From Sphaerolaimus hirsutus (Eukaryota; Nematoda; Chromadorea; Monhysterida; Sphaerolaimidae), in assembly GCA_964036195.1 (NCBI GenBank), contig OZ038455.1, positions 8,759,855 to 8,823,854 of the forward strand: 64,000 nucleotides of DNA. Direction: 5' to 3'. Numbering within the stretch: position 1 is the first letter of the stretch; each line of letters begins with the position of its first letter. Under the pieces are notes generated by a model. That model had not been told where the DNA came from. It ran no database searches and was given only the letters and a program-made list of their open reading frames with translations. Below, in pieces: positions 1 through 9,797 of this stretch. Made by a program: the position numbers and the translations under genes.

Positions 1-776
1 GTGAATAGTTGTTGTTTTTGTCGATGCTTCATGCTTTGTTTCAATGGACTTTTTTGGATTTGGATCAAGTTCTGAACATAATGTAGATAATCAAATAGGC
101 AAGGAAGTAGTTTACAGTGAGCTCACACAGTCTCCTAGATTATTTCTGATTGTTCTGATTGTTTTGGAAATGCCATATGACACGTTGTATTTATATATGA
201 CACCTATGAGGTAACGATGCTGAGGTGGATTTGGTGTCATATAGTCGAAACTCGGAAGGAATGAGAAATCGCTAAAAATAGGCTAAAAATAGTTTAAAAT
301 TAGCTTAAGAGCCATGTAAGTACATATATAGCCCATATGAAGGTGAAAATTGGCGAAATTGGACAAAAATTAGCAATTTTGTATGAAACTTTTGCCTTCG
401 GGATAGATAGATTAATAGCTGGCCGATTTGGGTTAGGTAGCCCTATATAAAGATACTAGAGTCGACAACGTTCAAGTTAAAAATCTTTACAAAGATGTAT
501 AAATATTGCCGGTGTGTTCAGTTCGCTTAATCTCAACCCAAATTGAAATTCAGCTATACTTCCTTAGCCGTATCTAGTCCCAATCCAACTTCCAATTTTT
601 GTATAATAGCCCATGCCACTCACTCAAAGGAAATATGTAAACCTCAGTAAAATAGCAAAGCGAGGAACTCCATAAACTTTGATTGCTCAGCATCTGTAAG
701 CATGACCTTTTGGTCCAATTTGCTCACCAAAATTGCATGCCATTCACATATATACACACAGACGGACTTCACATGC
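1..776. other. No gene seen; AT-rich, upstream intron or intergenic
   Basis: This is AT-rich sequence with short repeats of the kind GAAAATTGGCGAAATTGG near 340-400, also seen near 3240-3480, 38160-38340 and 47220-47340. I found no exon of the PDXDC1 N-terminus, RNA gene or long ORF. It is probably an intron of the host gene. Confidence 0.5.
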
Positions 777-786
777 GTACAGATTC

Positions 787-1220
787 AAGGATGTAGCCAG
801 GGGGGCGGGGGGGCCGCCCCCCCCTTCCCGGGCCGGTCAAAAAATACGCCAGGAATGGCACCTACTTGAAGCGATTTTGTCGCCAGTTTTGAAAAAAATT
901 TGCGCATTTTTAGTTCACGCAACAGGTATTTTCGGCTGACCTGTCGCAGCAGCCTTAAATCATGTGAAAATGTACTGAAAATAATGTGAAATTCCTGTCC
1001 ACGTCGCTGTATAGGTCTGTAAATACAGAAGTATACAGCGGTCTTTGGCGTCATTGCCAACGCCAGTGGCGCCATGGCGTGGTGCCTACGAATGGCGCCT
1101 GCGCCATGGCGCCATTCCCTTACTACAGAGCTTAAATTTTAGGGGGGGGGGCGCCATCCCCCCGTTCATCGGAGTCTGTATATAATCCGCCCCCCCCTCA
1201 AAAATCCTGGCTACGTCCCT
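787..1220. mobile_element. Foldback MITE with GTAGCCAGG ends
   Basis: The left end AAGGATGTAGCCAGG and right end CCTGGCTACGTCCCT are inverted repeats, followed inward by G-runs and C-runs. An exact copy of GTACAGATTC(AA) lies on both sides (777-788 and 1221-1232), a 10-12 bp target duplication. The interior contains repeated GGCGCCATGGCG words. It has no coding capacity. I cannot assign a superfamily. Confidence 0.7.
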
Positions 1221-1560
1221 GTACAGATTCAATGGGTTGCATGAAGTGGGCCATTTAAGAGAGCATGTCATCTTCAAAGTGCCCATTCCATCGGTGGAAT
1301 ACACATGTTTCTGTATGTTTTCTGGCTTTCGTACCTGTAGTACCTTCTTGTGTTTGAGTGCTGGGATTTTTGAGAGAGCTGTGATGGAACTCTGTATTAT
1401 TGTAAATATTTTTTATGGGCCCATGATTCTTTAGTTTATTCAACCATTTTTTCCTGTTGTTGCATATTTCTCGCCAAATATGCAGGTATGTATATTTGTA
1501 TTTGAATGGAAATAGGCAGTGTTAGCACGGCTGCCCAGTCTGCGACTGCCAGGAAAGCCC

Positions 1561-1675
1561 ATACGGTATTTCATCGAATTACCCCCCTTGAATTGACCAC
1601 CTCCCCTCGTAACTTGCTGGCGAAGTCATAAAACCCCTGGGCCTGGGGTATTTCGATGAAATACGGTATATTGAA
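1561..1675. mobile_element. Small MITE, ATACGGTATTT family
   Basis: ATACGGTATTTCATCGAA at the left and TTTCGATGAAATACGGTAT at the right form inverted ends around C-rich sequence. It belongs to the family at 6519, 37451, 48014 and others whose ends read TACCGTAtttcctcgaaata. Confidence 0.55.
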
Positions 1676-2956
1676 ACCCCGCCACACCGTCACCGAATTT
1701 TTTACAGCTTTTTGCACCTTCGTTGCATTGGTTATTCCCTAAGTGAACCCCCACAAATCGCAAACCCCTCCCCTGCGGTAGTGTTTCGATGGAAAATAGT
1801 GGTGGCGCTAAATGTGTTGTGTAGCCAAATTTTCCCAAAATATTTAGGCTTTCAGCGCAACGATACCCCTCAATTGACACAGAAAGTTTCAACACCCTTG
1901 AATACCTAGGTGCTGTGCAATTGCGACAAATGCAATTAAGACATAAACTAATTTTCTACAATTTTACCACTTGGATCAGTTCGATTTTTCCGCAATGGCC
2001 GAGCGGAAAAATTGCGACATTTGCGTGCGTGGAGTCGGGGGTCAATTTCTAACTTGACACAATGTTTGTCAACTACATTTTGTCATGTTCCCACGGCGAC
2101 CGCCTGTATGAAACGTGCGTTTCAATGGCGCTGCACACACTAATTTACTAACGGTAAACTAAGAATATGGTAAACTCATTTTTCGGCTTATGAGCGCATC
2201 TGAGTTTACCGAAATGAGCAGTTCGTCAACTACAGTTGACGAACATTGAAAATAACACATTCCGGTTAACTCAGATGCGCTAGGAAACTAAAAAATGAGT
2301 TTACCAAATTCTTAGTTTTCCGTTAGTAAACTAGTGTGTGCAGCGGCAATACGTTGAGATTACGGTAGGAAGCAAAGCGGCAAAATCAAATTTGGGGACT
2401 CAAATTTATGTTTTGAACATATTTAAGTTTCCCAGAATGAATGATTTTTGATCGTTTTCAATAGTCTTTGACAGACGTTGAATAGTCCGCGCCGAATAAA
2501 CAATTTGATTTGATTTGAGACTCCTCATTCTGGTCAACTCAAATGTGTTTAAATAGATTTATGAGTTTCACACATTTTGGTGGTGTATTTACTAGTGTGC
2601 GTGCTATAGACTTATTATTTATGAACACCGGGGATTTTTTCTCTCAATATTCTACCAGTGCAGCATGCCTCTGGAGATTGGGGACTGTACCAGTGAAAAA
2701 TTTGGGAACATTCGATGAAAATAGGATAGTTCTTGAATTTTTACGATATTTCATGTCACAAAAATGTACATAACTGTAATCCCAAAAGAATTTTTTGGAA
2801 AAATCCGCAAACTCGTTGCCGGAAAATGACTGCATTTTTCTTACCCTACACCGGTCCCCGCAGCGTCACACTTTACACAAATACTTAATAACCGGCTATC
2901 GCTGCAAGTCCTTCGCTACCCTCGAAAAATCCCCCCCCCCCCCCCCCCCTCCGCAG
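1676..2956. other. No gene seen apart from one foldback
   Basis: This is an intron of the host gene or upstream sequence. Apart from the foldback element at 2127-2346 and a run of C before the exon 1 acceptor (2930-2948), I see no coding sequence, RNA gene or long repeat. Confidence 0.5.
2127..2346. mobile_element. Foldback element, about 220 bp
   Basis: GGCGCTGCACACACTAA at the left pairs with TAGTGTGTGCAGCGGC at the right. The complementarity continues inward (TTTACTAACGGTAAACT and AGTTTTCCGTTAGTAAA). The centre holds a second small palindrome around AACTACAGTTGACG. Non-coding. Confidence 0.65.
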
Positions 2957-3125
2957 GCAATTGGACGGCGGCGACGTGACCAGTCCGAAGGCGGACTGCA
3001 ACGGGGCGCCCAAGTCGTCCGCGCTCGAGTCGGGCGCGGCCGCCAGCGCGGGCACCGACGACGGGTCCAGCGTGCCCGACGAGCCCAGCCCCAGCCCGCA
3101 GAGCAGACACAGGAGAAGCAATGAA
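2957..3125 (+). CDS. PDXDC1: PDXDC1-like exon 1 of window (linker)
   Basis: The exon follows a long C-run acceptor (CTCCGCAG) and ends AATGAA|GTGAGA. It has one leading base and then 56 codons reading QLDGGDVTSPK..., low complexity and rich in Ser, Pro, Gly and Asp. This fits the acidic/proline linker near the PDXDC1 N-terminus. GC content is far above the surrounding intron. Assignment rests on phase continuity with the next exon, since the linker itself is not conserved. Confidence 0.65.
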
Positions 3126-3505
3126 GTGAGACTGTTACGGGGGTTGGGGGTTCGATATATAGGCTTTTTAAGGTGTAGAAGGAAGAAAACCGCTTAAGTA
3201 TGTAGGTAAAAAAATAGGTACCTATATATTTTAGAACGTAGCTGTAATGGGTGAAGTACTAAAAATAGGTAAAAATAGGCAATAAGGAACTAGTGATTTT
3301 GGAGGTGAAAATCTGTAAAACGAAATGGCTTGCTGATTGGGGGGGGGGTCAGGGGAAATTACCTGAGCGGATAGTACCTGAGCGGCCTAAATTATAGATA
3401 TAGCTAGGCGATTGGGGGGACCCCAACCCCCCCCCCCCACCCCTCCCCCTTTCCTACCTCTGGGCTATTAATCTTAAAATTCAAGAACGGACCCAAAAAA
3501 TACAG

Positions 3506-3654
3506 ACACCTCCCTCTTCGATCGGCGGCGGTGCGGCAGTGCTGCGCCGTTTAGAATCCGTCTTGACTAAGGCCGCATCTGGAGTGGAAGTTTTGGATGA
3601 GTGCCAAAAGGAAGACTTTGAAAGTAAGGAGGAAAGTGCAGCGAAGAAAAGAAG
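3506..3654 (+). CDS. PDXDC1: PDXDC1-like exon 2
   Basis: Acceptor AATACAG|ACACC and donor AGAAG|GTGCGT. The frame set by exon 1 reads TPPSSIGGGAAVLRRLESVL and then a charged stretch ending AAKKRR. It is open only in that frame and ends in phase 2. The helix RRLESVL matches the start of the conserved region. The remainder is poorly conserved. Confidence 0.65.
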
Positions 3655-3679
3655 GTGCGTTTGAATCTGGGGCCACTCA

Positions 3680-3805
3680 TGGACCCTGTAAAATGGAAAA
3701 TATCAAAAGTATCAAAAGTCATGTATAATGCCATCTAATATGCTGACCAGTAAAAATAAAATAAATTTGCTATTTACGGGGCATTCTACATGACTTTTGA
3801 AACTT
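3680..3805. repeat. Degenerate foldback in intron 2
   Basis: CCCTGTAAAATGG...AAAAGTCATGTATAATGCC at the left is loosely complementary to GGGGCATTCTACATGACTTTT at the right. It resembles the CTGTAAAGTG foldback family at 4700, 37987, 47513 and 63797 but is more decayed. Confidence 0.45.
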
Positions 3806-3814
3806 TGCTTGCAG

Positions 3815-4009
3815 ATGTTCTAGCGCCCCAAATAAACCCCCTATAAACAAACACAGAGCTGCGCTACCAAAACTGAACGACATTTCCCGTGCAGTTATAA
3901 CAAGTTACAGTCTAAAAGCATACACGGAGGTGTTGGCTCCCAGACATAGGCATGCGGTCGCTAACTATTTGTTTAATAGTACCGCAGAAATGTTGGCTAC
4001 GTTGTTTAG
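3815..4009 (+). CDS. PDXDC1: PDXDC1-like exon 3
   Basis: Acceptor TTGCTTGCAG and donor TTTAG|GTGAGT. It completes the split codon from exon 2 and contains SRAVITSYSLKAYTEVL and ending MLATLFR. These match the helices before the PDXDC1 fold, where vertebrates have a similar HSLGAYISTL and CRIFR pattern. It ends in phase 2. Confidence 0.8.
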
Positions 4010-4253
4010 GTGAGTGCCTTTCTCTCCCCTTTTTGTACGGTTTCGTATTGAGTATGGAAATGTCAACTGGTTCCGATCCCAATTCCAAGCTTTCATTTGA
4101 ACGTCGTATTTTGAACATCGTACTAGCTTTGAATTGGTGTTGTATCCAGTTGACATTTGGTGTCGATGTCAACTAGTGTGTGTGGGGCCATTGGGCCCAC
4201 CCCCCCCCCCCCCCTCCCGCTGATCCACTGATCCCCCCCCCAATTTCTCACAG

Positions 4254-4500
4254 ATATCCAAAATGCGCCGTGCACGTAGAAGACGAAGGCTCTTACAAAT
4301 CGGGCATTTCATTCGCCATTCAGCTGGCATTGGATAGGCAATTTGCCAAAAATCAACCTTCACCCGCCAGCGACGGCACAAATCAAGCGGAGGTAGCGTT
4401 GAATAATTCGCGCGGCTACAAAACTTTGGCGCAGTGCCAACCCGTGGTTTATGTCAGCCCCGCGTTTCGCTACGACGTGCAAAAGTACATCGCGCAGCAG
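4254..4500 (+). CDS. PDXDC1: PDXDC1-like exon 4
   Basis: Acceptor TTTCTCACAG, preceded by a long C-rich tract at 4200-4240; donor CAGCAG|GTAAAC. The exon begins RYPKCAVHVEDE and ends VVYVSPAFRYDVQKYIAQQ. It corresponds to the PDXDC1 segment with KPVIYLSAAARPGLGQYL. There is an insertion of about 20 residues (NQPSPASDGTNQAEVALNNS) relative to what I recall of vertebrates. Confidence 0.85.
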
Positions 4501-4580
4501 GTAAACATTTAAAAAAGTGTTTTATTTTAATTTAGATTTAGTTTTAATTTAAAAAATAAAAGTTATTTGTTTTCTCGCAG

Positions 4581-4649
4581 ACTGGGGTGGAGGAGGTGCA
4601 TGTTGTGAGCAAATTTTCCGGCCCACTAGCTGATATTGAGGGCAGACTG
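4581..4649 (+). CDS. PDXDC1: PDXDC1-like exon 5 (small)
   Basis: Acceptor TTTCTCGCAG. It has 23 codons in phase 0 reading TGVEEVHVVSKFSGPLADIE and on to GRL. The donor I chose is CTG|GTTGGT, an unusual GT context. The same GTTGGT donor appears at exon 8, which supports both. It joins in frame to exon 6. Confidence 0.65.
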
Positions 4650-4699
4650 GTTGGTTCCTGTTGTCTTGTTAAAATGGTTTCGGTTTGCGACAGAGGTGT

Positions 4700-4874
4700 C
4701 AGTCCCAAGTCCTGTAAAGTGTAAAGTAAAGTGTCAAATGTCATGACAAATGTCAGTTAAAGTACCTGCGAATTGTCATGCGAAGTTCAGTAATAAAATA
4801 TTTTTTTTTTGTTTTGATTGACACTTTACATGACATTGGACACTTTACGTTACACGTTACAGAGCTTGGGATTG
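4700..4874. mobile_element. CAGTCCCAAG foldback MITE
   Basis: It starts CAGTCCCAAGTCCTGTAAAG and ends CGTTACAGAGCTTGGGATTG, with long complementary arms of TAAAGTGTCAAATGTCA type. It lies in intron 5 and is a diverged member of the family whose near-perfect copies are at 47513-47698 and 63797-63980. Confidence 0.7.
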
Positions 4875-4986
4875 TCTCTGATCTTTCAGCATTTCTGAGC
4901 ACTTTACAAAACTGCGAACTGAAGCGTGAATTCCTGTGGCCGCCAGTTTTATTCAACATGTAAATTACAACTCGTTCCATTTACAG

Positions 4987-5199
4987 GACCACCTAGCGTT
5001 GGGAAATCAGATCGAATCGGACAAATCGCAAGGGAAAACCCCGCTTCTAGTTGTGGCCGTAGTAGGATCCGCAGTTTTTGGCCAAAACGATTTGGTGTCG
5101 AAATTGTTGCAATTGCGAGCGGAGCACGGATTTTGGTTGCATGTAATCGGTGTGGGACTGGCTGCCATGGCGTCCCCAACTCCGAGTGAACACCTCGTG
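4987..5199 (+). CDS. PDXDC1: PDXDC1-like exon 6
   Basis: Acceptor TTTACAG|GACCAC and donor CTCGTG|GTGGGT. It has 71 codons in phase 0. TPLLVVAVVGSAVFGQND and FWLHVIGVGLAAMA match the Rossmann-like core of the decarboxylase fold, equivalent to PLLLVANAGTAAVGHTD and IWLHVEGVNLA as I recall them from vertebrates. This is one of the best-conserved exons. Confidence 0.9.
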
Positions 5200-5464
5200 G
5201 TGGGTGGCGCTTATTTGGGGGGTTACGATAGTTGTGACTGTATGTGTGTCGAGAGGTTTTGGACTCTGTCGGTTTTTTGGTTAATACGGATTTTGCTTGT
5301 TTTCTAGGTTTTCCTAATCAGAAATTTTTGGCTCAGGGAGGGGTTGGTATCACTTGGCTGAAGGGTTATTTTTGGGATCATTTTAACTTGTTTATTTTCC
5401 TGTCATATGCTTTATTGCTGTGACGCTTAAATATATATATATATATATATATTCTTTTTTTCAG

Positions 5465-5539
5465 AAAGTGTTGCAGCAAGTAGACAGCATGTCACTGGCG
5501 CTGGGCGCCTGGCTCGCAGTACCCCCTCTTGGCAATGTT
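5465..5539 (+). CDS. PDXDC1: PDXDC1-like exon 7 (PLP loop region)
   Basis: It follows a T-rich tract with acceptor TTTTTTTCAG and has 25 codons. It reads KVLQQVDSMSLALGAWLAVP. In active group II decarboxylases the PLP Schiff-base lysine sits in an HKW-like motif just before this tryptophan. Here the position is LGAW, with no lysine. The donor is AATGTT|GTGAGT. Confidence 0.85.
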
Positions 5540-5606
5540 GTGAGTTTTCTGCAATTTTCTAAAATTATGTTTTAGGGCAATAAAAACTGTGAATTACTAT
5601 GTGCAG

Positions 5607-5807
5607 ACCCTGTACCGCGGCACCGCTGACGATTCAAGCGTCACTACCCCCGACGCCAAGAACTCAACCGATTCGCAAAATGTGGCGTCAATAGTTGGCA
5701 CTAAGCCAAGTCTGGCTGACATGTCCGCCACGCTGCCATATTGGGTCGGGTTGAATGCGGTCACAACTGCAGCTGTTACCAAAATGGTACTGAATGCTCA
5801 GCAGTTG
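5607..5807 (+). CDS. PDXDC1: PDXDC1-like exon 8, before the giant intron
   Basis: Acceptor TATGTGCAG|ACC. TLYRGTADDSS, then KPSLADMSATLPYWVGLNAV, then TKMVLNAQQL match PDXDC1 (VTLYKHDD, LPLWLSLQYLG and the helix that follows). The donor is placed at CAGTTG|GTTGGT so that the helix is complete and exon 9 joins in phase 0. The next exon lies 31 kb away, beyond the giant retroelement. Confidence 0.8.
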
Positions 5808-7300
5808 GTTGGTGGGGGGCGTGAGACTTTCTGATTTCACTTCTGTAGGGTACATTGTTTCGATTGGCATAATGCTGTCCAATCGAATAAAACGTGCAGT
5901 ACATAGTTGTTAAAATGTATTTACGTTTACTAGAAAAATATGTATACTCGAGTATACTCGGCAGATGTGATATTCTACAAGTTTGTTCCACTGATGTTTC
6001 CTTTCGCTGAGCGCCCGCGAGGCGAAACTTATGTTCGCCGACTGCCTATTCAAAATAAAAATAAAAATAGAAAATTCGTCTGCCAGCCATGTGGAGTACG
6101 GCATTTCCGCAAAATGTGACGCTGATTTCGCTTGAGGAGAATATTCTTTTGCATTAACTTAATTGCAAATGACTACCTAATCTTCTTACAATTTCTAATA
6201 TTTAATCAAACCCTTATTTTTATCGGGCCAAGTGTTTAAAATCCTGAAAACGCTCAAATGTGACATCCAAGCGTTTTTATGGTCGCATTTCTGCTTTTTT
6301 AGGAGAAACATGCCCATTTTTTTGAAAGCTGAACCCGTTTTTGTCAAATATGCACAGTCCATCGGAACGGAACACGAAAAGAGATGGGTAAGTACGAATT
6401 TCGAATTACGGGAGTCGTCCTAAACACGCGCCAATAACATTTTTGGCACTGATCCAAAAAGAGATTTTCTCCCGTTAAAAGTTTGGATGGAATAAATTCA
6501 ACAAATAACTGAATGGAATACCGTATTTCCTCGAAATACCCCCGGGGGGGGTTATTGTTTCAGAGTGAGAATTTTGAGGGGGGGGCGGGTATTTCGAGGG
6601 GGGGTTTATTATTTCGCCAGAAATTTTTTGAAAACCAAGTACTAAATTGTCGTCTGAAACGTACGCAGACGTCGAAAATGCAACAAAAATCGCCATTTGT
6701 AAGACTCTAAAGACTTGTATAAGTGTGTAGACGTATAATCATTGTTCTCACATAACAGAGTCATCGTTTTTAACGTGTGTTTTGCATTACCCAGATGACA
6801 AACCGCAGCCTTTGTCATTTACGTTCTCTATACACTAAATTTGGGGGGGGGGGTATTTCGAGGAAATACGGTATATTCATTCAGTCAAAATGAATAAATA
6901 CATTATCAATCGTAGCTAAACAGAACAAAATTTTTATAGCGAAAGGTTCGTTAACTTAACAACATGCGAAAATTGTGTCATTTCAATTGCGTCATGCGTA
7001 TTTTATTGTTTACTATATTTTACATACTTTATTCTTGGCTGAATTCCAGCGAAATGACGTTAGTTGATAATTGTATGTCAAAAAGTCTGCCGAGTTTACT
7101 GAGTAAATAGGTCTACGTTTCCTTCAGAAAAATACCTGTACTCACCTTTACACGTACTTTTGAAAGTAGTGCGCGAGTACAGAAAACGCAAGATGAAAAA
7201 TTAATGGGGTACAAAAATGGGAAAATGACTCAAATGAATTGAAATGGCTGCGAAAGTGGCGGTGTAAATTATCAAAGTTGCGATGGGTAGCGGAACGTGA
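5808..7300 (+). other. 5' part of giant intron 8, no exon seen
   Basis: It contains a MITE at 6519-6873. The stretch at 6232-6420 is open but matches no part of PDXDC1, and exon 8 joins exon 9 in phase without it. The rest is AT-rich intron up to the retroelement insertion point. Confidence 0.6.
6519..6873. mobile_element. MITE, TACCGTA family
   Basis: TACCGTATTTCCTCGAAATA at the left and TATTTCGAGGAAATACGGTA at the right are perfect inverted ends, each followed inward by runs of C or G. A terminal TA on both sides suggests a TA target. Length 355 bp, non-coding. Confidence 0.8.
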
Positions 7301-7304
7301 CAAC
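7301..7304 (+). repeat. Target site duplication, left (CAAC)
   Basis: CAAC immediately precedes the 5' LTR and recurs at 36533-36536 directly after the 3' LTR. One more base (A) can be added if the LTR is ended one base earlier. Confidence 0.8.
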
Positions 7305-7390
7305 TGTAATGCGATAACTGACGGCGGGCCACCAAAGTGCCAGACCCATGTCTCTGGGACGGTGACCCAGCGTCAATTAACGCTTACTAA
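7305..7390 (+). repeat. Hairpin 1 (LTR terminus)
   Basis: Loop CCCATGTC (7345-7352) on closing stem CCAGA/TCTGG. Arms TGACGGCGGGCCACC and GGTGACCCAGCGTCA continue outward to the LTR end itself (TGTAATGCG with CGCTTAC). The LTR therefore begins at the foot of a long hairpin. Confidence 0.8.
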
Positions 7391-7517
7391 ACCCTAATTA
7401 TGGCGCTTTAGCCGCCGGGGACGCCATATTGACCCATTTTGGGCCAAGTGACGTCATCACGACGTCGCCCTATATGGAACCTAACTTATAGGAAACTTAC
7501 GGCGCAATGGACGCCGG

Positions 7518-7594
7518 CTATGGTAATTGGCGCCAGATCACCAAAGTGCCAGACCTACGCCTCTGGGACGGTGATTAAGCGCGAATTACCATAG
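7518..7594 (+). repeat. Hairpin 2
   Basis: Loop CCTACGCC on CCAGA/TCTGG. The outer arms CTATGGTAATT and AATTACCATAG are perfectly complementary, with GGCGCC/GCGC and ATCACC/GGTGAT inside. Confidence 0.85.
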
Positions 7595-8144
7595 AATTGT
7601 AGGTCGATGGCGCTATGTCGCCGGTCCTAATTAGTAAAACGGCCTGATTAGCCATGTTTACTTGTGAAAAAGCCCGAGTGACGTCATTTGAGACCCCCGG
7701 GAACGGAACCTAACTTTCACGAGAGTTACGGCGCTTCTCATTAAAAAGAAAAGCAGCGCCGAGCGGAAATCGATCCCCTCGGGCATGGAGGCCGAACGAG
7801 CGCCGGCAGACGGGTTCTACGGCCGCGACAGCGCCGCGCCGTCGCCATTCGATGACCGCTAACCGCCGGAGCCAGGAAAAGGGGGATTTTTGGTGTTTTG
7901 GGGATTTTTGTAAAGCGTCAAATCGGCCACTCTTGGCCGAGTGCCAACTTCCCAAAAATGGCACCAAGCGTATTTTTGAGGGGGGGGCTAAGCGCTGTCG
8001 TCGTATTTTGGCGACAGTTTATCGCTCAAAAACATGTAAATTCACCCCTACCCAGTCCCCGCGAGCGTCGACAGCGTGGGCCGCCGGAAACGTCCGTGGA
8101 GCGACAGAACTTCGGCCGCTCAGAGTTTTTGGTGGGAGTGGCCA

Positions 8145-8214
8145 CCGGAAGGGATGGCCCCGATAGCTCCTGAAGCCTACGTCCTTCGGAGTAGAGACGG
8201 GTCACCCCTTCTGG
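8145..8214 (+). repeat. Hairpin 3 (class B)
   Basis: Loop CCTACGTC on CTCCTGAAG/CTTCGGAG. Arms CCGGAAGGGATGGCCCCG pair with GGGTCACCCCTTCTGG. Confidence 0.8.
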
Positions 8215-8253
8215 AGGGGTATGTGCCTTAGGGAAAGTAGTAAGATAGGGAGC

Positions 8254-8300
8254 GGCCCGATAGCTCCTGAAGTCTACGTCCTTCGGAGTAGAGACGGGCC
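8254..8300 (+). repeat. Hairpin 4 (class B)
   Basis: Loop TCTACGTC on CTCCTGAAG/CTTCGGAG, arms GGCCCG/CGGGCC. The inner part repeats hairpin 3 while the arms differ. Confidence 0.8.
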
Positions 8301-9092
8301 AATCCCAGAGAAAATTGGAAGAGTGCCAAAAAGGTCATTTTTGTGTGTTTTGGCACATATCCCGCAGCCACTGCTGCCACAGGGAGGAGTTTTGTGATGT
8401 TTTAGGCTGTAGGTTGTAGGTTTAGGGAGTAGGTTCGCGGTAGGTGCCGCGGTGTGTGATTTACAGCGTATGTAATTGTATTTATGTGCACTTATTTACC
8501 CACCTAACCCCCTTAGTTTGTGATAATTGCATGTGTTTGTGATTGTATTTTTACGTTCACATTTGTTTCTGTGTTTCGCACGTATTTCTGTGTTCTGCAC
8601 TTATTTCTGTGGTTGCACTTTTGCACTTTGTGTTTACTTCGCGTCAGTCGATTGGTACGCTGGTTTGGACGAGCTCACGTTTGAGCAAACACGGTTATTT
8701 TTGTACTTTGGTCCTTTTGCTTGTGTTTGCAGCTTTCGAGTAGCCTGTGGATTTACCCGGCTTGTTTTTAATTGTATTAGGTTTAATTTGGAGAGTTTCG
8801 CTCAGTTGAGTCATTTTTAGCTGTTAGTTGTACGTTTACATTTGGTAGGTTACTGTAGGTGGTTATTTCTTAGTTTGGCACAGTTCCAAGTTTGGTTTTA
8901 TTAGCTGGCTGAGTGCCAGAAGAAAGGTGTTCCTGAATGTCAAGTCACCATTCCCTTGTTCCATTAAAAAGTAACCCTTGTAGTGTAGGGTTCTGTTCAG
9001 CTGGAGTCACTTATTTTTGGTACGGTTTTGAATGCACTTTCGTGATTGGTTGGCTCCGCCCAGCTGCAAACCAGTTTTGGGCACTTCAAACC

Positions 9093-9130
9093 CATAAAAG
9101 AGAGCCCCAATCTTGTGATCATCATCAGTC
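9093..9130 (+). promoter_or_regulatory. LTR core promoter, TATA and Inr
   Basis: CATAAAAG at 9093-9100 is followed 32 bases on by TCAGTC at 9125-9130, a match to the arthropod initiator. This marks the U3/R border and puts the ORF1 start about 670 bases into the transcript. The same elements recur in the 3' LTR near 34900-34937. Confidence 0.6.
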
Positions 9131-9797
9131 TATCCAATCCAATTCTAATTACTAAGTCAGTGATTTACCAGCTGAAATGAGCCTACCCTTGGTTATTCAT
9201 TCTCTGCTAACTCTGGCATAGGCCTTCTCTTCCCTCTGCACGGTGACATTTAGGTTCACAGGGGCAGGAGTGGCCACACGGAGCTGCCGGTATAGCTAAG
9301 ATAGGGTGTTGTATGGGGAGAACCCACCATCTGTGATGCTTACTGTACGTCTGGACCTCTGTGGACTTGTTTTAGGCGTAGTATAAGCTGAAGTAGGCTG
9401 TACACCTATTGACTCGCTCTAGGCTTTCGTAAGGGCCCAAACAGTTGTGCTACGTTGTCGTAGATTACTTTTGATAGTGGTGCTGTGCCAAGCTAGGACT
9501 TAAGTACCTGGTCTTGTGTGGTCTCTTACCAGTGCATTGCATTGCTATCCTCACCTATCTGGTTTAGCTTATATGACCCTGAGTGTTATTTAGTCATTTT
9601 TATGTTAATGTGTTGATTTGGAAAGTGGAAAGGTAAATTGGAAATATTTAAATACTTTGGAAAACTTTATTTGCAACGTTATTTGAGAAACCCAATTAGT
9701 GTAATTCAAGCTTACTCCGGTGCAACTATTCTCTACCCAAATCTATTGGCTCATTCCAGCTAGTGGATCTAATTATTTCTATTCTAATTTGTGAATT

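Noticed and set aside
1205-1220. GGCTACGTCCCTG at a MITE end, resembling the hairpin loop
   Set aside because: It shares CTACGTCCCTG with the hairpin core but has no closing stem or octaloop arrangement. Treated as chance or very distant.
2795-3124. 109-codon frame over exon 1 (arginine-rich reading)
   Set aside because: The frame that joins exon 2 in phase and has normal composition is the other one. The Arg-rich reading is a shadow.
6232-6423. Open stretch in intron 8 that could be an exon
   Set aside because: It matches no PDXDC1 segment, and exons 8 and 9 join in phase 0 without it.
8527-8820. 97-codon hydrophobic ORF in LTR U3 (and at 34334)
   Set aside because: It lies upstream of the TATA box, is T-rich, and its hydrophobic character follows from base composition.
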